A stretch of DNA of 64,000 nt from UBA2266 sp964406945 (GCA_964406945.1 CAYOTO010000017.1:7382-71381); one strand, 5' to 3'. Numbered from the stretch's first letter, positions 51,011 through 60,545 are shown. Notes: a model not told the origin generated them from the letters alone. Made by a program: numbers and translations.

Positions 51011-52342
51011 TCACTTCCTCTCCGGCGGCATATCCTCGCCGAACGCTTCCCGTATCCAGGCATACATTTCCTGGTCGGAAATCGTCGACACGCGATCCGC
51101 CGAATATTCGGCATCGATATTGTCTTTGACTTTGGCGATTCTCTTATCGTGCTTGGGAATCTCGATCTCGAATCGCTCTTCGATCCAGTGCTTGATGCCC
51201 GCCGCACCCGTCTTATCGGTAATAGCCACCCCGACCGGCCGCTTGAGCAGCTTGTTCGTATCGAAACAGTTGTAAATCTCTTCGTTTTTCAAGAGTCCGT
51301 CCGCGTGAATGCCCGCCCGGGTTACGTTGAAATCATCGCCGACCAGCGGATAATTACGCGGAATCTCGAAACCAAGCTCCTTGCGGGCGTAATTGGCCAA
51401 CTCCGTTATAGCCTCGTAGTTCACGCCGGGCGTCATACCGCGCAGTTGGGCGTGCTCGATTACCAGCGCCTCCAGCGGAGGATTGCCCGTTCGCTCGCCG
51501 CTGCCGAAAATCGCGCAGTTCGCGGCTGCACATCCGTAAAGCCATGCAGTCGCCGCATCGACCTCCACTTTGTGCAGGTCGTTGTGGCCGTGCCATTCCA
51601 ACTGCTCGGCCGGTATGCCAACCTCACGCAGACCGTGGATAAGTTTAGGAACGCTCCTTGGAAGAGCAACTCCAGGCCACGGAACCCCGAATCCCAGGGT
51701 ATCACAAAGACGAATCTTAACCGGCTTGCCGTATTCTTCGCCCAGTTTCATCAGTTCCACCGCAAAAGGCAGCACGAAGCCGTCGTAATCGGCCCGGGTA
51801 ATATCCTCGAAATGACAGCGCGGAAGAACACCGCTGTCCAGCGCGGCCCTGACCGTATCCAGATAGCTCTCCATGGCCTGCTTACGAGTCTTGCGAAGCT
51901 TCAGGAAAATATGATAGTCGCTCGCACTGGTCAGAATGCCCGTCTCTTCCAGACCCATCTGCGTTACCAGCTTGAAATCGGCCGCAACGGCCCGAATCCA
52001 GCCCGTAATCTGCGGAAATTCGTACCCGCGCTCCTTGCAAAGCTCAACCGCCTTGCGATCCCGCTTGGAGTAGAGAAAGAACTCGCACTGGCGAATAAGC
52101 CCGGTGCCACCGTCTATCTCATGCATCAAATCGTAAATACGCAGTATCTGCTCCGGCGTGTAGGGAGGCCTGGCCTGCTGGCCGTCGCGAAAAGTCGTAT
52201 CCGTAATCCATATCTTCTCGGGAATATCGTACGGAACGGTCTCGTTGTCGAACACTGTTCTTGGAAATTCCGAGTATGGAAATGTTTCCCGGTAAAGATT
52301 AGGTCTTTCAACGTCGTCAAGCTTCGGTTTTTTTGCTGCCAT
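51011..52342 (-). CDS. Homocitrate/isopropylmalate-synthase-family enzyme, probable Re-citrate synthase
   Basis: 443 residues of the DRE-TIM metallolyase fold. Motifs are ITDTTFRDGQQARPPYT (the DRE-type RDGQ site), EWHGHNDLHKVEVDAATAWL (HxH metal ligands) and GSGERTGNPPLEALV. C-terminal to the barrel is NVTRAGIHADGLLKNEEIYN. The RDGQQARPP block and IRQCEFFLYSKRDRKAVELC recall the anaerobic Re-citrate synthases more than LeuA or NifV, from memory rather than alignment. If correct, it condenses acetyl-CoA with oxaloacetate. GGAGA stands before ATG 52342. HAD and thrC genes follow closely. Confidence 0.8.
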   Translation of the reverse strand: MAAKKPKLDDVERPNLYRETFPYSEFPRTVFDNETVPYDIPEKIWITDTTFRDGQQARPPYTPEQILRIYDLMHEIDGGTGLIRQCEFFLYSKRDRKAVELCKERGYEFPQITGWIRAVAADFKLVTQMGLEETGILTSASDYHIFLKLRKTRKQAMESYLDTVRAALDSGVLPRCHFEDITRADYDGFVLPFAVELMKLGEEYGKPVKIRLCDTLGFGVPWPGVALPRSVPKLIHGLREVGIPAEQLEWHGHNDLHKVEVDAATAWLYGCAAANCAIFGSGERTGNPPLEALVIEHAQLRGMTPGVNYEAITELANYARKELGFEIPRNYPLVGDDFNVTRAGIHADGLLKNEEIYNCFDTNKLLKRPVGVAITDKTGAAGIKHWIEERFEIEIPKHDKRIAKVKDNIDAEYSADRVSTISDQEMYAWIREAFGEDMPPERK

Positions 52343-52453
52343 AGATTTTCTCCACAATATAATTGCCGAAAGCCGCAGCTTTCTCAAATACGGTTAAAAA
52401 ACAGACGGCCTGATAAAACCGGTTTGCGGCTCTCTAAGCGATTGCAGGTGCAA

Positions 52454-52536
52454 TAGCCGAGGTGGGAGTCGAACCCACACGCCCTTGCGGGCAGGGGATT
52501 TTAAGTCCCCAGCGTCTGCCATTCCGCCACTCGGCC
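52454..52536 (-). tRNA. tRNA-Leu (anticodon TAA)
   Basis: An 83-nt cloverleaf on the minus strand. The acceptor stem pairs GGCCGAG with CTCGGCT (one G-U). The anticodon stem GGGGA/TCCCC holds loop CTTAAAA with anticodon TAA. The long variable arm, TGCCCGCAAGGGCGT, is typical of class II Leu. The T arm is GTGGG-TTCGACT-CCCAC. The CCA end is not encoded. It reads UUA/UUG. Confidence 0.95.
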
Positions 52537-52656
52537 AAGCCCTTGCTGCACAACGACTTAGGTTATTTATCGGTTAAGCAAAATCGCCGCCGCAAATCGG
52601 CTTACCGCCCCTTCACAATACCCCGAAACCGCTCCGGGGCATAATGAAAGCTCCGT

Positions 52657-52685
52657 ATTATAGGGGATACCGACCGACTTTTGAA
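52657..52685 (-). promoter_or_regulatory. Probable promoter of the tRNA-Leu gene
   Basis: On the minus strand TTCAAA, a 17-bp spacer and an exact TATAAT. It would start transcription about 115 bases before the mature tRNA; the leader holds a CCCCG...CGGGG hairpin. Confidence 0.45.
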
Positions 52686-52689
52686 GCCA

Positions 52690-52917
52690 AAATCCGGTCC
52701 GCATGCGCCCGCCCGCATCAGGCAAACGCGTTCTGGCCCTGCGAAACGCGTCTAATCGCCCACTTCTACACATGCAACGACCTCGTGTTTGCAAAAAACT
52801 CCCCGAAAAACCGCATAATACCAGCATAATCGTCTCAAAACACGCCCGAGCTGGCTGCAAAAAACGCCGACAACCGCCTCCCAAGGCCCGAAAAACAGCA
52901 TTTCAGCCTGCCACGCC
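52690..52917. other. Intergenic stretch, nothing recognised
   Basis: No plausible frame, terminator or RNA structure was seen between the tRNA promoter and the sulfatase promoter. Together with those elements it fills the 460-base gap. Confidence 0.4.
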
Positions 52918-52946
52918 TTGCGAACGGATTCCAAAGCAGCTACGAT
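52918..52946 (+). promoter_or_regulatory. Promoter of the second sulfatase gene
   Basis: TTGCGA, a 17-bp spacer, TACGAT. The leader is about 45 nt with AGGAG before the ATG. Confidence 0.45.
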
Positions 52947-52997
52947 GTTAAGCGTAAAGCTGCTTAATTGCCAAAATCAAGCAACAGGAGCACCGCA

Positions 52998-54557
52998 ATG
53001 AAACAAACCAGAAGAGACTTTCTGAAGACAATCGGCATGGGAATGGCCGCGTGCGCGGTCCCGCTCAACTCGACTTTTGCGGATCCGCCGGAAGACGGCC
53101 GCAGGCCCAATATAATTCTCATCATGGCTGACGACCTGGGTTATTCGGATATCGGCTGCTATGGCGGGGAAGTCCATACGCCGAACCTCGACAAAATCGC
53201 TGCCGCCGGAATGCGGTTCAGGCAGTTCTACAACTGCGCAAAGTGCGGTCCCACCCGGGCGACCCTGCTCACCGGCCAGTACGACCAGGCCGTGGGCAAA
53301 TCCAACATGGAGTACGGAGCTACCTTCGGCGAGCTGCTGCGGGCCGTCGGCTACCGAACGCTTATCAGCGGCAAATGGCACCAGTCGCCGCTGCCGACCA
53401 CGCGCGGCTTCGATCGCTACTTCGGACTGGCCGACGGATGCTGCAATTTCTTCAACCCCGGCACAAAGGCCAGAGACGGCGAAGGACCTCCCGGCCGCAA
53501 GAGATCGTCCGCGCGCCGCTGGGCCATCGAAGGCAAAGCCATAATGGGCTACGTCCCCGAAGACAAGGATTTCTACACCACCGACGCCTTCGCCGACTAC
53601 GCCGTCGACCGCCTCGAACAATACAAAAACGAAGACAAACCGTTCCTGCTGTATCTTCCCTTCACCGCCCCGCATTATCCGCTGCACGCCTGGCCCGAGG
53701 ATATCGCGAAATACCGCGGCAAATACAAGGTCGGCTGGGACGAAATCCGAAAGCGCCGCTACAAACGCCAGACGGAAATGGGAATCATCGATCCCAAATA
53801 CAAGCCTTCGCCCCGCGATCCGAGGGTGCCCGCGTGGGATACGCTCAGCGCCGAAAAGCAGGACGAGGAAGACCTGAAAATGGCCGTCTACGCCGCGATG
53901 ATCGACCGCATGGACCAGGCCATAGGCCGGGTCTTCGAAAAGGTCAGGCAGTTGGGCAAATGGGACAATACTCTGATAATGTTCCTGGCCGACAACGGCG
54001 GCTGCGCCGAAACGCCGAACACCACCCCCGATATCCCCCCCGGCCCCGTCGAAAGCTACCGGTCGCTGGGACCGGCCTGGGCCAACGCCTCCAACACCCC
54101 GTACCGCAAGTACAAATCCTCCGACTACGAAGGAGGCGCCTGTACTCCGTTCATCGCCCACTGGCCCGGCGTAATCAAACCCGGCACCTTCACCGATCAG
54201 TTCGGCCACATAATAGATATCGTCCCGACCCTCATGGAAATCACCGGCGCAACATACCCGAGCCAGCTCAACGGCCGAAAGCTGAAAACCGTCGCCGGCA
54301 AGTCGTTGCTTCCAATTTTCCAGGGCAAAAAGCGAGAGCCGCATGACGCGGTCTTCTTCCAGTTCGGCGCTGCAAAAGCGGTGCGAACCGGCAAATGGAA
54401 GCTGGTCAAATTCGGCAAATCGGATTGGGAACTCTACGACCTCGACGCCGACAGAACTGAGTTGAACGACCTGGCCGCACAAAAGCCCGAACGGGTCAAA
54501 GAAATGGAAGCAATGTGGCAAAAGTGGTGGAACGAGTGCAAAAAACCACCTGCATGA
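52998..54557 (+). CDS. Tat-exported arylsulfatase-type sulfatase
   Basis: 519 residues. The twin-arginine signal is TRRDFLKTIGMG. The sulfatase core opens with RPNIILIMADDLGYSDIGCY and carries the formylglycine Cys C83 in CAKCGPTRATLLTGQYD (C-x-P-x-R). HWPGVI-type and DLDADRTELNDLA C-terminal elements complete the fold. Length and motifs fit a standard S1 sulfatase. It stands alone with its own promoter, convergent with a TPR gene. The target could be a sulfated polysaccharide. Confidence 0.92.
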   Translation: MKQTRRDFLKTIGMGMAACAVPLNSTFADPPEDGRRPNIILIMADDLGYSDIGCYGGEVHTPNLDKIAAAGMRFRQFYNCAKCGPTRATLLTGQYDQAVGKSNMEYGATFGELLRAVGYRTLISGKWHQSPLPTTRGFDRYFGLADGCCNFFNPGTKARDGEGPPGRKRSSARRWAIEGKAIMGYVPEDKDFYTTDAFADYAVDRLEQYKNEDKPFLLYLPFTAPHYPLHAWPEDIAKYRGKYKVGWDEIRKRRYKRQTEMGIIDPKYKPSPRDPRVPAWDTLSAEKQDEEDLKMAVYAAMIDRMDQAIGRVFEKVRQLGKWDNTLIMFLADNGGCAETPNTTPDIPPGPVESYRSLGPAWANASNTPYRKYKSSDYEGGACTPFIAHWPGVIKPGTFTDQFGHIIDIVPTLMEITGATYPSQLNGRKLKTVAGKSLLPIFQGKKREPHDAVFFQFGAAKAVRTGKWKLVKFGKSDWELYDLDADRTELNDLAAQKPERVKEMEAMWQKWWNECKKPPA

Positions 54558-54604
54558 GAGGCGTTTGAAGGACTACACGCGCTGGTTGTGTTTAGCGGCA
54601 AGTC

Positions 54605-56002
54605 TTATTTGCGGTCATGAGATTTGCCGCTGACGAGCGATCCGGCCTTGTTCGCAATGCCTCCGGCGACGGACTTCATACGGTTTCTGCGCTGTGCCCG
54701 TCGAATCTTCAGCGCCAGCTTTCGCATCTCCCGGTTCGGTCGCAGCGCCAATGCCCTGCCGATTCGCTCGCTCGCCTCCGTCCATCGTCCCATCGTAAGA
54801 TAAAGCGACGCCGAATCACGCAGCGCATCGACATGGCCGGCGTTAACCTGTACCGCGTGGCTGAAAAACTCCGCCGCATCGTCCAGATCGCCGCGCATCG
54901 CACTGGCTACGCCCAGATAATAGTAACCCTCGCCACTGGCCCAGTCCATATCGACCGCCCGCAGCAGGCAATGCGTCGCGTGCTCGATCTCCTCCATCAC
55001 TAGAAACATCGAACCCATCGAAACAAGCGCCAGCGGATCTTCCGGTCCCAGTTTCATTTCCGAGAGCAGGTAGCTTTTCGCCTCGCGCTGTCGGCCCCGA
55101 AGAAGCGAACACTGGGCCAGCCTGTACGACGGACCGGTTATTCCGCCGCTCTTGGCGCCTTTTTCCAGAGCCTCGCAGTAAAACCGTACCGCCTCGTTCA
55201 CATCGCCGCCGTAAAAAGCAATCTCGCCCAGGTAAAAAGTTGCAAAAGCCGAATCCGGATCGAACTCCAGAATACGGTGGAACTTCTCCTTCGCGGATTC
55301 GATTTCTCCGGCTTCGAGCAAAAACAGCCCGAAATCCAGAATTACGTCCGTATCGCCGGGATTCTGACGCAGCTCCTTCAGAAAGTATTCCCGGGCCGAC
55401 TTCATGTGCCCCTCGGCCCAGTAAGCCTGTGCGATGCGATAGTTGATTTGCGGATGGGTCGATTCCAACTCGGCCGTTCGCTGCCAACAGTGCATCGCAC
55501 GCTTATACTCGCCCCGGGCGAAAAGACTGTTGCCGATATTGTAATAACACAGAGCACAATCCGGATCGATCTGCTGAGCCATATAGAACATCTGCTCGGC
55601 AGAATCGTGCTTGCCCATTTCCGTATAAGTGATAATCCGATTGCAGTAACACGGCTCGAATGACGGCTCAATGCTCTCGATCCTCTCGAATGCGTCTATA
55701 GCCAGGTCGTACTGACCGGTCCTCGTGTAATCAACCGCCAGCGAATTCAGTATTTCAGGATCGTTGGGCGTGAATTCCAGTGCAAGTTCGTACTCCTTTA
55801 TCGCATCCTCGAAACGACTGACCGCATCCAGCGTAAGAGCCTTGTCGAAATGCCACGAACCGTTGGCGGGATTGATCTCCAGCGCGGTCTCCAACTCGTC
55901 CAGTGCCTGGAGCATATGGCCGTCTTCGTATAGCTCCTGTGCCCTGCGCGCTTTGCGTTCGGCAGTGTCGTAAGGGCTGAATTCCATACTATCAAACAAC
56001 AT
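54605..56002 (-). CDS. TPR-repeat protein
   Basis: A 465-residue cytoplasmic protein with about 11 tetratricopeptide repeats (~15-430), e.g. EDAIKEYELALEFTPNDPEI, EYKRAMHCWQRTAELESTHP and ESAKEKFHRILEFDPDSAFA. It has a basic C-terminal tail (LKIRRAQRRNRMK). The first ATG is used; an in-frame ATG at codon 6 (MEFSPYD) is just as possible, and neither has an ideal ribosome site. TPRs scaffold protein complexes; the partner is not evident from the neighbours. Confidence 0.85.
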   Translation of the reverse strand: MLFDSMEFSPYDTAERKARRAQELYEDGHMLQALDELETALEINPANGSWHFDKALTLDAVSRFEDAIKEYELALEFTPNDPEILNSLAVDYTRTGQYDLAIDAFERIESIEPSFEPCYCNRIITYTEMGKHDSAEQMFYMAQQIDPDCALCYYNIGNSLFARGEYKRAMHCWQRTAELESTHPQINYRIAQAYWAEGHMKSAREYFLKELRQNPGDTDVILDFGLFLLEAGEIESAKEKFHRILEFDPDSAFATFYLGEIAFYGGDVNEAVRFYCEALEKGAKSGGITGPSYRLAQCSLLRGRQREAKSYLLSEMKLGPEDPLALVSMGSMFLVMEEIEHATHCLLRAVDMDWASGEGYYYLGVASAMRGDLDDAAEFFSHAVQVNAGHVDALRDSASLYLTMGRWTEASERIGRALALRPNREMRKLALKIRRAQRRNRMKSVAGGIANKAGSLVSGKSHDRK

Positions 56003-56249
56003 AAAGGGCCATACCTCGTGGCCCCCCCAGGTTAAAAATTGCTCTCAACGCCTCTTATCGCCCACTCAGAGGACCGCCCTTAGTTGTTTCTGCGACCGGC
56101 AGGACTCTTTTCATCCGTACAAATTTTTATTCCATCTATGCAACTTAAACCCTTGTCGCACAGAGGTTTACACTCGTGTTTGCTTACTGTGAAAAAATTC
56201 CGCCGCGACCGAAAAAACTGTTTTTGTGGAAAGATAAGGCCGTTAGTCT

Positions 56250-56255
56250 TATAAT
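56250..56255 (+). promoter_or_regulatory. -10 box for the ribH-nusB-parA group
   Basis: Exact TATAAT, predicting a ~97-nt leader. The leader holds hairpin GCGCCC/GGGGCGC (56269-56286) and, just before the start, CCCGAA/TTCGGG (56336-56350). No FMN riboswitch core is seen. The -35 is unclear. Confidence 0.4.
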
Positions 56256-56358
56256 TCAATGTTGCGTTGCGCCCAAACGGGGCGCGATTTACATGTGTTC
56301 GAGATGGGGCCGGCCAAACACAATCGTGCGGTCGACCCGAAGTTTTCGGGAAAAAGCC

Positions 56359-56823
56359 ATGGTAAAAGAAATCAAAGGCCAGATAGCAGCCACCGACGCA
56401 AAATACGCGATCGTCGTCAGCAGATTCAACGAATTCATCACCTCCAAACTGCTCGGAGGTGCAATAGACTGCCTCACCAGGCACGGTGCCGCCGAAGACC
56501 AGATATCGGTCGTTTGGGTGCCCGGCGCCTGTGAGATCACCACCGCCGCCAAAAGACTGGCCGCATCCGGCAGCTTCGGGGCGGTCCTGTGCCTCGGAGC
56601 GGTGATCAGAGGTCAAACCACCCACTACGAAGCGGTCTGCCAGCAGGTCGTCAGAGGCGTAGGCCAGATCAATTACGAGTGCGATACGCCCGCCATCTTC
56701 GGCGTGCTGACCTGCGAAACACTCGAACAGGCCGTCGAAAGAGCCGGAACGAAGATGGGCAACGCCGGCGCCGACGCCGCCCGAACCGCCATGGAGATGG
56801 TCAACGTCTTAAAACAGCTCTAA
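56359..56823 (+). CDS. ribH: 6,7-dimethyl-8-ribityllumazine synthase
   Basis: 154 residues; the penultimate step of riboflavin synthesis, forming a capsid-like oligomer. Motifs are KYAIVVSRFNEFITSKLLGG (phosphate/substrate site), VVWVPGACEITTAAKRLA, LGAVIRGQTTHYEAVC with the catalytic His (88 of GxxHxE type) and the C-terminal NAGADAARTAMEM. ATG 56359 matches the family N-terminus. It stands directly upstream of nusB, the classic ribH-nusB pairing. Confidence 0.95.
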   Translation: MVKEIKGQIAATDAKYAIVVSRFNEFITSKLLGGAIDCLTRHGAAEDQISVVWVPGACEITTAAKRLAASGSFGAVLCLGAVIRGQTTHYEAVCQQVVRGVGQINYECDTPAIFGVLTCETLEQAVERAGTKMGNAGADAARTAMEMVNVLKQL

Positions 56824-56883
56824 GCTGACGCAAGCCGCCGCCGCGGAACATCCCGGCTGCTGCAAGGTGTAATTTTCACAAGG

Positions 56884-57327
56884 ATGTATTTACGGGGCCG
56901 CAACGTGGACAGGCGATCCAGGGCCAGAGAATTAGCAATCCAGGGACTGTATCAGCTCGACGTCCAGGGCAAAGACGCCTTAGAGATGATCGACAGGTTC
57001 CTGATCGAGAACGAAAGTGACGAATACACCCGAAAGCTCGCGCGCGAATGGACCAGAAACACCTGGGAATGCCTGCTCACATGCGACGAACTGATCGTCG
57101 CTTCGACTATAAAATGGCAGTTCAGCAGGCTGGCCCCGGTCGACAGGAGCATTTTGAGACTGGCCGTATATCAGCTCAAATTCTGCCCCGACATTCCGCC
57201 CAAAGTAGTGATAAACGAAGCGATCGAGCTTGCCAAAAAGTTCGGCACCGAGAAGTCCGGCGCATTTGTCAACGGCGTGCTCGATGCAATACACCGAAAA
57301 CTCAAATGCGCCGTCCAAGGAGGGTAA
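56884..57327 (+). CDS. nusB: Transcription antitermination factor NusB
   Basis: 147 residues, all-helical. Family text: RRSRARELAIQGLYQLDVQG at the N-terminus, LAPVDRSILRLAVYQLKFCP, and VVINEAIELAKKFGTEKSGA with FVNGVLDAI at the C-terminus. It binds boxA RNA with NusE for rRNA antitermination. The ATG at 56884 has AAGG only two bases before it. A GTG at 56905 (MDRRSRARE) with GGGG upstream is an equal alternative and would give 140 residues. Confidence 0.93.
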   Translation: MYLRGRNVDRRSRARELAIQGLYQLDVQGKDALEMIDRFLIENESDEYTRKLAREWTRNTWECLLTCDELIVASTIKWQFSRLAPVDRSILRLAVYQLKFCPDIPPKVVINEAIELAKKFGTEKSGAFVNGVLDAIHRKLKCAVQGG

Positions 57328-57331
57328 TTCT

Positions 57332-58843
57332 TTGAGAACAATTGCAGTTCTGAACCAAAAAGGAGGAGTTGGTAAAACAACCACCGTCACAAACACGGCG
57401 GCTGCTCTGGCCAAACTGGGCGCCAGAGTGCTCGTAATAGACCTCGACCCGCAGGCCCATCTGACAATACACCTGGGCGTCGAACCCCAGGCAATCAAAG
57501 GCGGCTCCTACGAGGTCCTAACAAAATCGGCCGAAATCAAGGAATCGCTCGTCCAGACCAGGCCCAACCTCTGGCTCTTGCCGGCCAACGTGAATCTGGT
57601 CGGGGCCGAGACCGAACTGGTCAGCGTCGTCGGCCGCGAGGTGATTCTCAGCGAAGCCATAGAAAGTGTGGTCAAAAAGTTCGATTACCTTTTCATCGAC
57701 TGTGCCCCCTCGCTCGGACTTCTCACCCTGAATGCCCTGGCCGCCTGTGAGGAAGTCCTCATACCGCTGCAGCCGCATTTCCTGGCCCTGCAGGGCTTCG
57801 GCAAGCTCCTTCAGACCGTCGATCTGGTGAACAAGCGAATCAACCCGCGGCTCAAGGTCTCCGGAATACTCCTTTGCATGTACGACAGTCGTGCGCTGCT
57901 GCCGAGCGAAGTCAAGGCCGACATCGAGCAGTTCCTCAAGAACGCCCGCGGTTCCGGAAGCGCCTGGGCCGACGCCAAAATAATTCCCAGACTGATCCGC
58001 CGAAATATCAAACTCGCCGAGGCCCCCAGCTACGGCAAGACCATCTTCGAGTACGAACCCGAATGCAACGGCGCCCAGGATTACGCCGCCGTCGCCAAAT
58101 ACATCTACGCACAGACGCACCCGGTTGCCAAAACTGCAAGCTCGGCGCCCGCAACATCCAACACGCAATCGCCCCCCAAACCCGAAGCGAAGACCCCTAA
58201 TTCCGGGCAGACCGCCGCCCGGCCGCAGACACCGATCCGATCCGTTCCTCCAAGCCCCCAGCGAAAGCCCCAACAGCTCGACCGTCAGCCACCGGTTCGC
58301 CGCCCGGCGCCGCACTCGCCGCAGCGCACCGCCTCGAACACCGGCCCGTCCCAGCCGCAACGGGCGCCGCGACCGACTCAGCAGACTCGTCCGGCACAAC
58401 CAAAAAGGCCGCCTCAGAGCCCTCAACAAGACAACAACCGAACACCGAACAGGCCCATAAACCCGCAGACGGGATTTCCACAGCCGGTAACCGGTCCGGC
58501 AAACAACGCTCCTCACGACCGGCAAAGACCCGCCGCCCAGAGGCCGCCCGTTTCAAATCCCCAAAGACCCGCCCATCCCGCCAGCTCAAATGACAGACCT
58601 CGGAACGGCTGCACGCAGAACCGCCAGGCGCCTCGACGCCCCGTGTCACCGCCGCCTGCGGCAAACAACACACAAAAATCGCCCATTCCCATCAGACCGG
58701 TTCCCCGGCCCAATCACGATACGCGGCGCGACGCCGACACCACTAACACCGGCGAGAAAACGCAGAACCCATGTCCGCCCGGCTCCGAGTCGCAATCTAC
58801 GGATCGGACAAACAAGGCCCGTGACGATTCCTCGGATGCCTGA
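57332..58843 (+). CDS. ParA/Soj-family ATPase with long Pro/Gln/Arg-rich C-terminal tail
   Basis: 503 residues. The ATPase (~1-250) has the deviant Walker A LNQKGGVGKTTTVTN, switch/Walker B FDYLFIDCAPSLGLLTLNAL and IKLAEAPSYGKTIFEYEPE near the end of the domain. The last ~250 residues are low complexity, rich in Pro, Gln, Arg and Asn, and probably disordered. TTG 57332 is chosen because AAGGAGG lies 8 bases upstream and it gives the exact ParA N-terminus. No parB is adjacent. It follows nusB with four bases between, so a chromosome-segregation role shared with a housekeeping operon is likely but unproven. Confidence 0.8.
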   Translation: MRTIAVLNQKGGVGKTTTVTNTAAALAKLGARVLVIDLDPQAHLTIHLGVEPQAIKGGSYEVLTKSAEIKESLVQTRPNLWLLPANVNLVGAETELVSVVGREVILSEAIESVVKKFDYLFIDCAPSLGLLTLNALAACEEVLIPLQPHFLALQGFGKLLQTVDLVNKRINPRLKVSGILLCMYDSRALLPSEVKADIEQFLKNARGSGSAWADAKIIPRLIRRNIKLAEAPSYGKTIFEYEPECNGAQDYAAVAKYIYAQTHPVAKTASSAPATSNTQSPPKPEAKTPNSGQTAARPQTPIRSVPPSPQRKPQQLDRQPPVRRPAPHSPQRTASNTGPSQPQRAPRPTQQTRPAQPKRPPQSPQQDNNRTPNRPINPQTGFPQPVTGPANNAPHDRQRPAAQRPPVSNPQRPAHPASSNDRPRNGCTQNRQAPRRPVSPPPAANNTQKSPIPIRPVPRPNHDTRRDADTTNTGEKTQNPCPPGSESQSTDRTNKARDDSSDA

Positions 58844-58884
58844 GTGCGGCTTGCGTTGCGTTCTGTGCGGCAGATTTTGAACCG

Positions 58885-60294
58885 CTATCGTTCGTCGGTT
58901 CTCTGAACAAGGATGCAGCTTGCGTCCGCAATCAGGACGGGACTATCGTAACATGGCACACCCGCAAACCGCCAGCTTTGTTGTGATTGCGAGAAATCCT
59001 CGTCGGCGATTCTGTGAACCGCTCCGGTCCGCAGGTCCACATACATCGGCCGCTCGAGGCTTACATTCTCGAACTCGAAATCCACCGCCGTTCTGGCGTT
59101 ACTGTCAGACGGCGTATCTGAATCGAACCAGATTGTCACCACGGATTGCCCCGACTTGCGGCTGCGGTAAGCAAAGACGCTCAGCGATTTTTTCGTCTTC
59201 GCCTCGTATTCGAACCGTTCGATCCGCGCCAGAGAGTTGTCGAACACCGACGCCAGATTCTGAACCGCGTAGTAAGCCTGCTTCGGCCTCTCCACCGTTT
59301 TGTCCTCATCGGCCTTGAGCAGCCCCTTGCGGTTAATCTCATCCGGGTACTTCATATCCATTATCGCGAAATACGAAGACGGTATGTCCCTGCCCAGATC
59401 GCCCAGCAGCCGCCGAAGAGCCCATTTCGCCTGCGACAGCTCCGTCCAGTCGTATCGGCTCAGGGCCTTCGTTCTTCTGTATTCCGAAGGCGCCCCGTTC
59501 TCTCCCTGCCTTATTCCGATATCCTCGCTGTAACTCTTCACGACCGCTCTGAGCTTTTCTACCTCTGAGTAGCTGTCGTCCGGATTGCGCTTGTACGGAT
59601 GGTACGTAACCTCGTCGACCAGATCGAGCTTGCCCTTCTCGGCCAGAATCGCCAGCACTTGGCCCACGAACTTGTGATTCACCCCCGCTACCGACATCGC
59701 CAAAATCTTCGCCTCCGGCTGAATTTCGCGAATCGTCTCGGCCGTGCGAATCAGCACCCTCGCATAATGGCTGGCCGCATTGGCCCCGCGCAGATTCGGC
59801 TCGTTCCACACCTCCCACTCATCCACCTGAGCCTCGTACCGCTCGACCATCGCCCCCACGAATCTCAGCCACGCCTTCAATGCCTTCTCATCCCGCGGCA
59901 GCGCCGCTCCCAGCCGCTCACCCCCGCCGGCAGCATAAAGACTGTTGCCGTAACACAGACAAACCCACGGCTCGACTCCCTGCCCGACCATATCGTGGAT
60001 AATCTTATCCAGCCAGGCCCAGTCATACCGCCCCTCGGCCTTCTCCGTCTTGGCCCAGCCCGCCTGAATCCGAGCCTTCTTGATACCCAGAGGCCCGAGA
60101 TACTCCCGCCAGTTCTCATAGACGGTGTAATCGCGGTCCATAGTCTCGGCCCCGACCGAAAAATTCGATCCCGATATCTCCGAAGCCGACCGGGCCTTAA
60201 TCCGCCCGACGCATTGCCACCTTATATCAGCACTCCCGCAGGAGATACCCACAGCCAAAGCCAAAACGCCGGCAAACAAAATCAACCGCTTCAT
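58885..60294 (-). CDS. Exported GH39-like glycoside hydrolase
   Basis: 469 residues with a signal peptide (~1-23, ALAVGISCGSA-DI). The TIM-barrel clan GH-A acid/base motif is WEVWNEPNLRG (E165). A second Glu in IGIRQGENGAPSEYRRTKAL is a candidate nucleophile; it sits in a short ENGA pattern typical of GH39/GH5-like families. A C-terminal beta domain follows. GH39 members act on xylosides and iduronides, so the substrate may be a plant or algal glycan. ATG 60294 has GAGG upstream. It diverges from a pectate lyase gene. Confidence 0.8.
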   Translation of the reverse strand: MKRLILFAGVLALAVGISCGSADIRWQCVGRIKARSASEISGSNFSVGAETMDRDYTVYENWREYLGPLGIKKARIQAGWAKTEKAEGRYDWAWLDKIIHDMVGQGVEPWVCLCYGNSLYAAGGGERLGAALPRDEKALKAWLRFVGAMVERYEAQVDEWEVWNEPNLRGANAASHYARVLIRTAETIREIQPEAKILAMSVAGVNHKFVGQVLAILAEKGKLDLVDEVTYHPYKRNPDDSYSEVEKLRAVVKSYSEDIGIRQGENGAPSEYRRTKALSRYDWTELSQAKWALRRLLGDLGRDIPSSYFAIMDMKYPDEINRKGLLKADEDKTVERPKQAYYAVQNLASVFDNSLARIERFEYEAKTKKSLSVFAYRSRKSGQSVVTIWFDSDTPSDSNARTAVDFEFENVSLERPMYVDLRTGAVHRIADEDFSQSQQSWRFAGVPCYDSPVLIADASCILVQRTDER

Positions 60295-60545
60295 ACAAAC
60301 CTCATCTGATCCTGTCGCCGGCGGACCGGTATAGTGGACCACGCGTCCGCGCCCGGACCGCCGGACGCATCCTGTTGCAAGGGCCATTCTTGCATTTTTC
60401 TGATGCGTCGGTCAACAAAAACACCTGAATCATGTTATTATACGACGACGTTCAAAACTGTAGCTGAAATGCGAAACAGCAGCTATCAACCGGCAGTTGC
60501 GGCTCACGCGGCCTTCTGCCGTCCCGTATGAGGAGAGTTCTGGGT

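Noticed and set aside
50861..52456. Long open frames antisense to real genes, e.g. here and at 38634-40070, 52977-54521, 62469-63893 and 25755-26966
   Set aside because: They mirror well-supported genes, give His/Arg- or Gly/Val-skewed proteins without domains, and lack ribosome sites. They are by-products of GC-rich third codon positions.
56262..56358. FMN riboswitch before ribH
   Set aside because: The leader is short, and none of the conserved RFN blocks is present; only two simple hairpins are seen.
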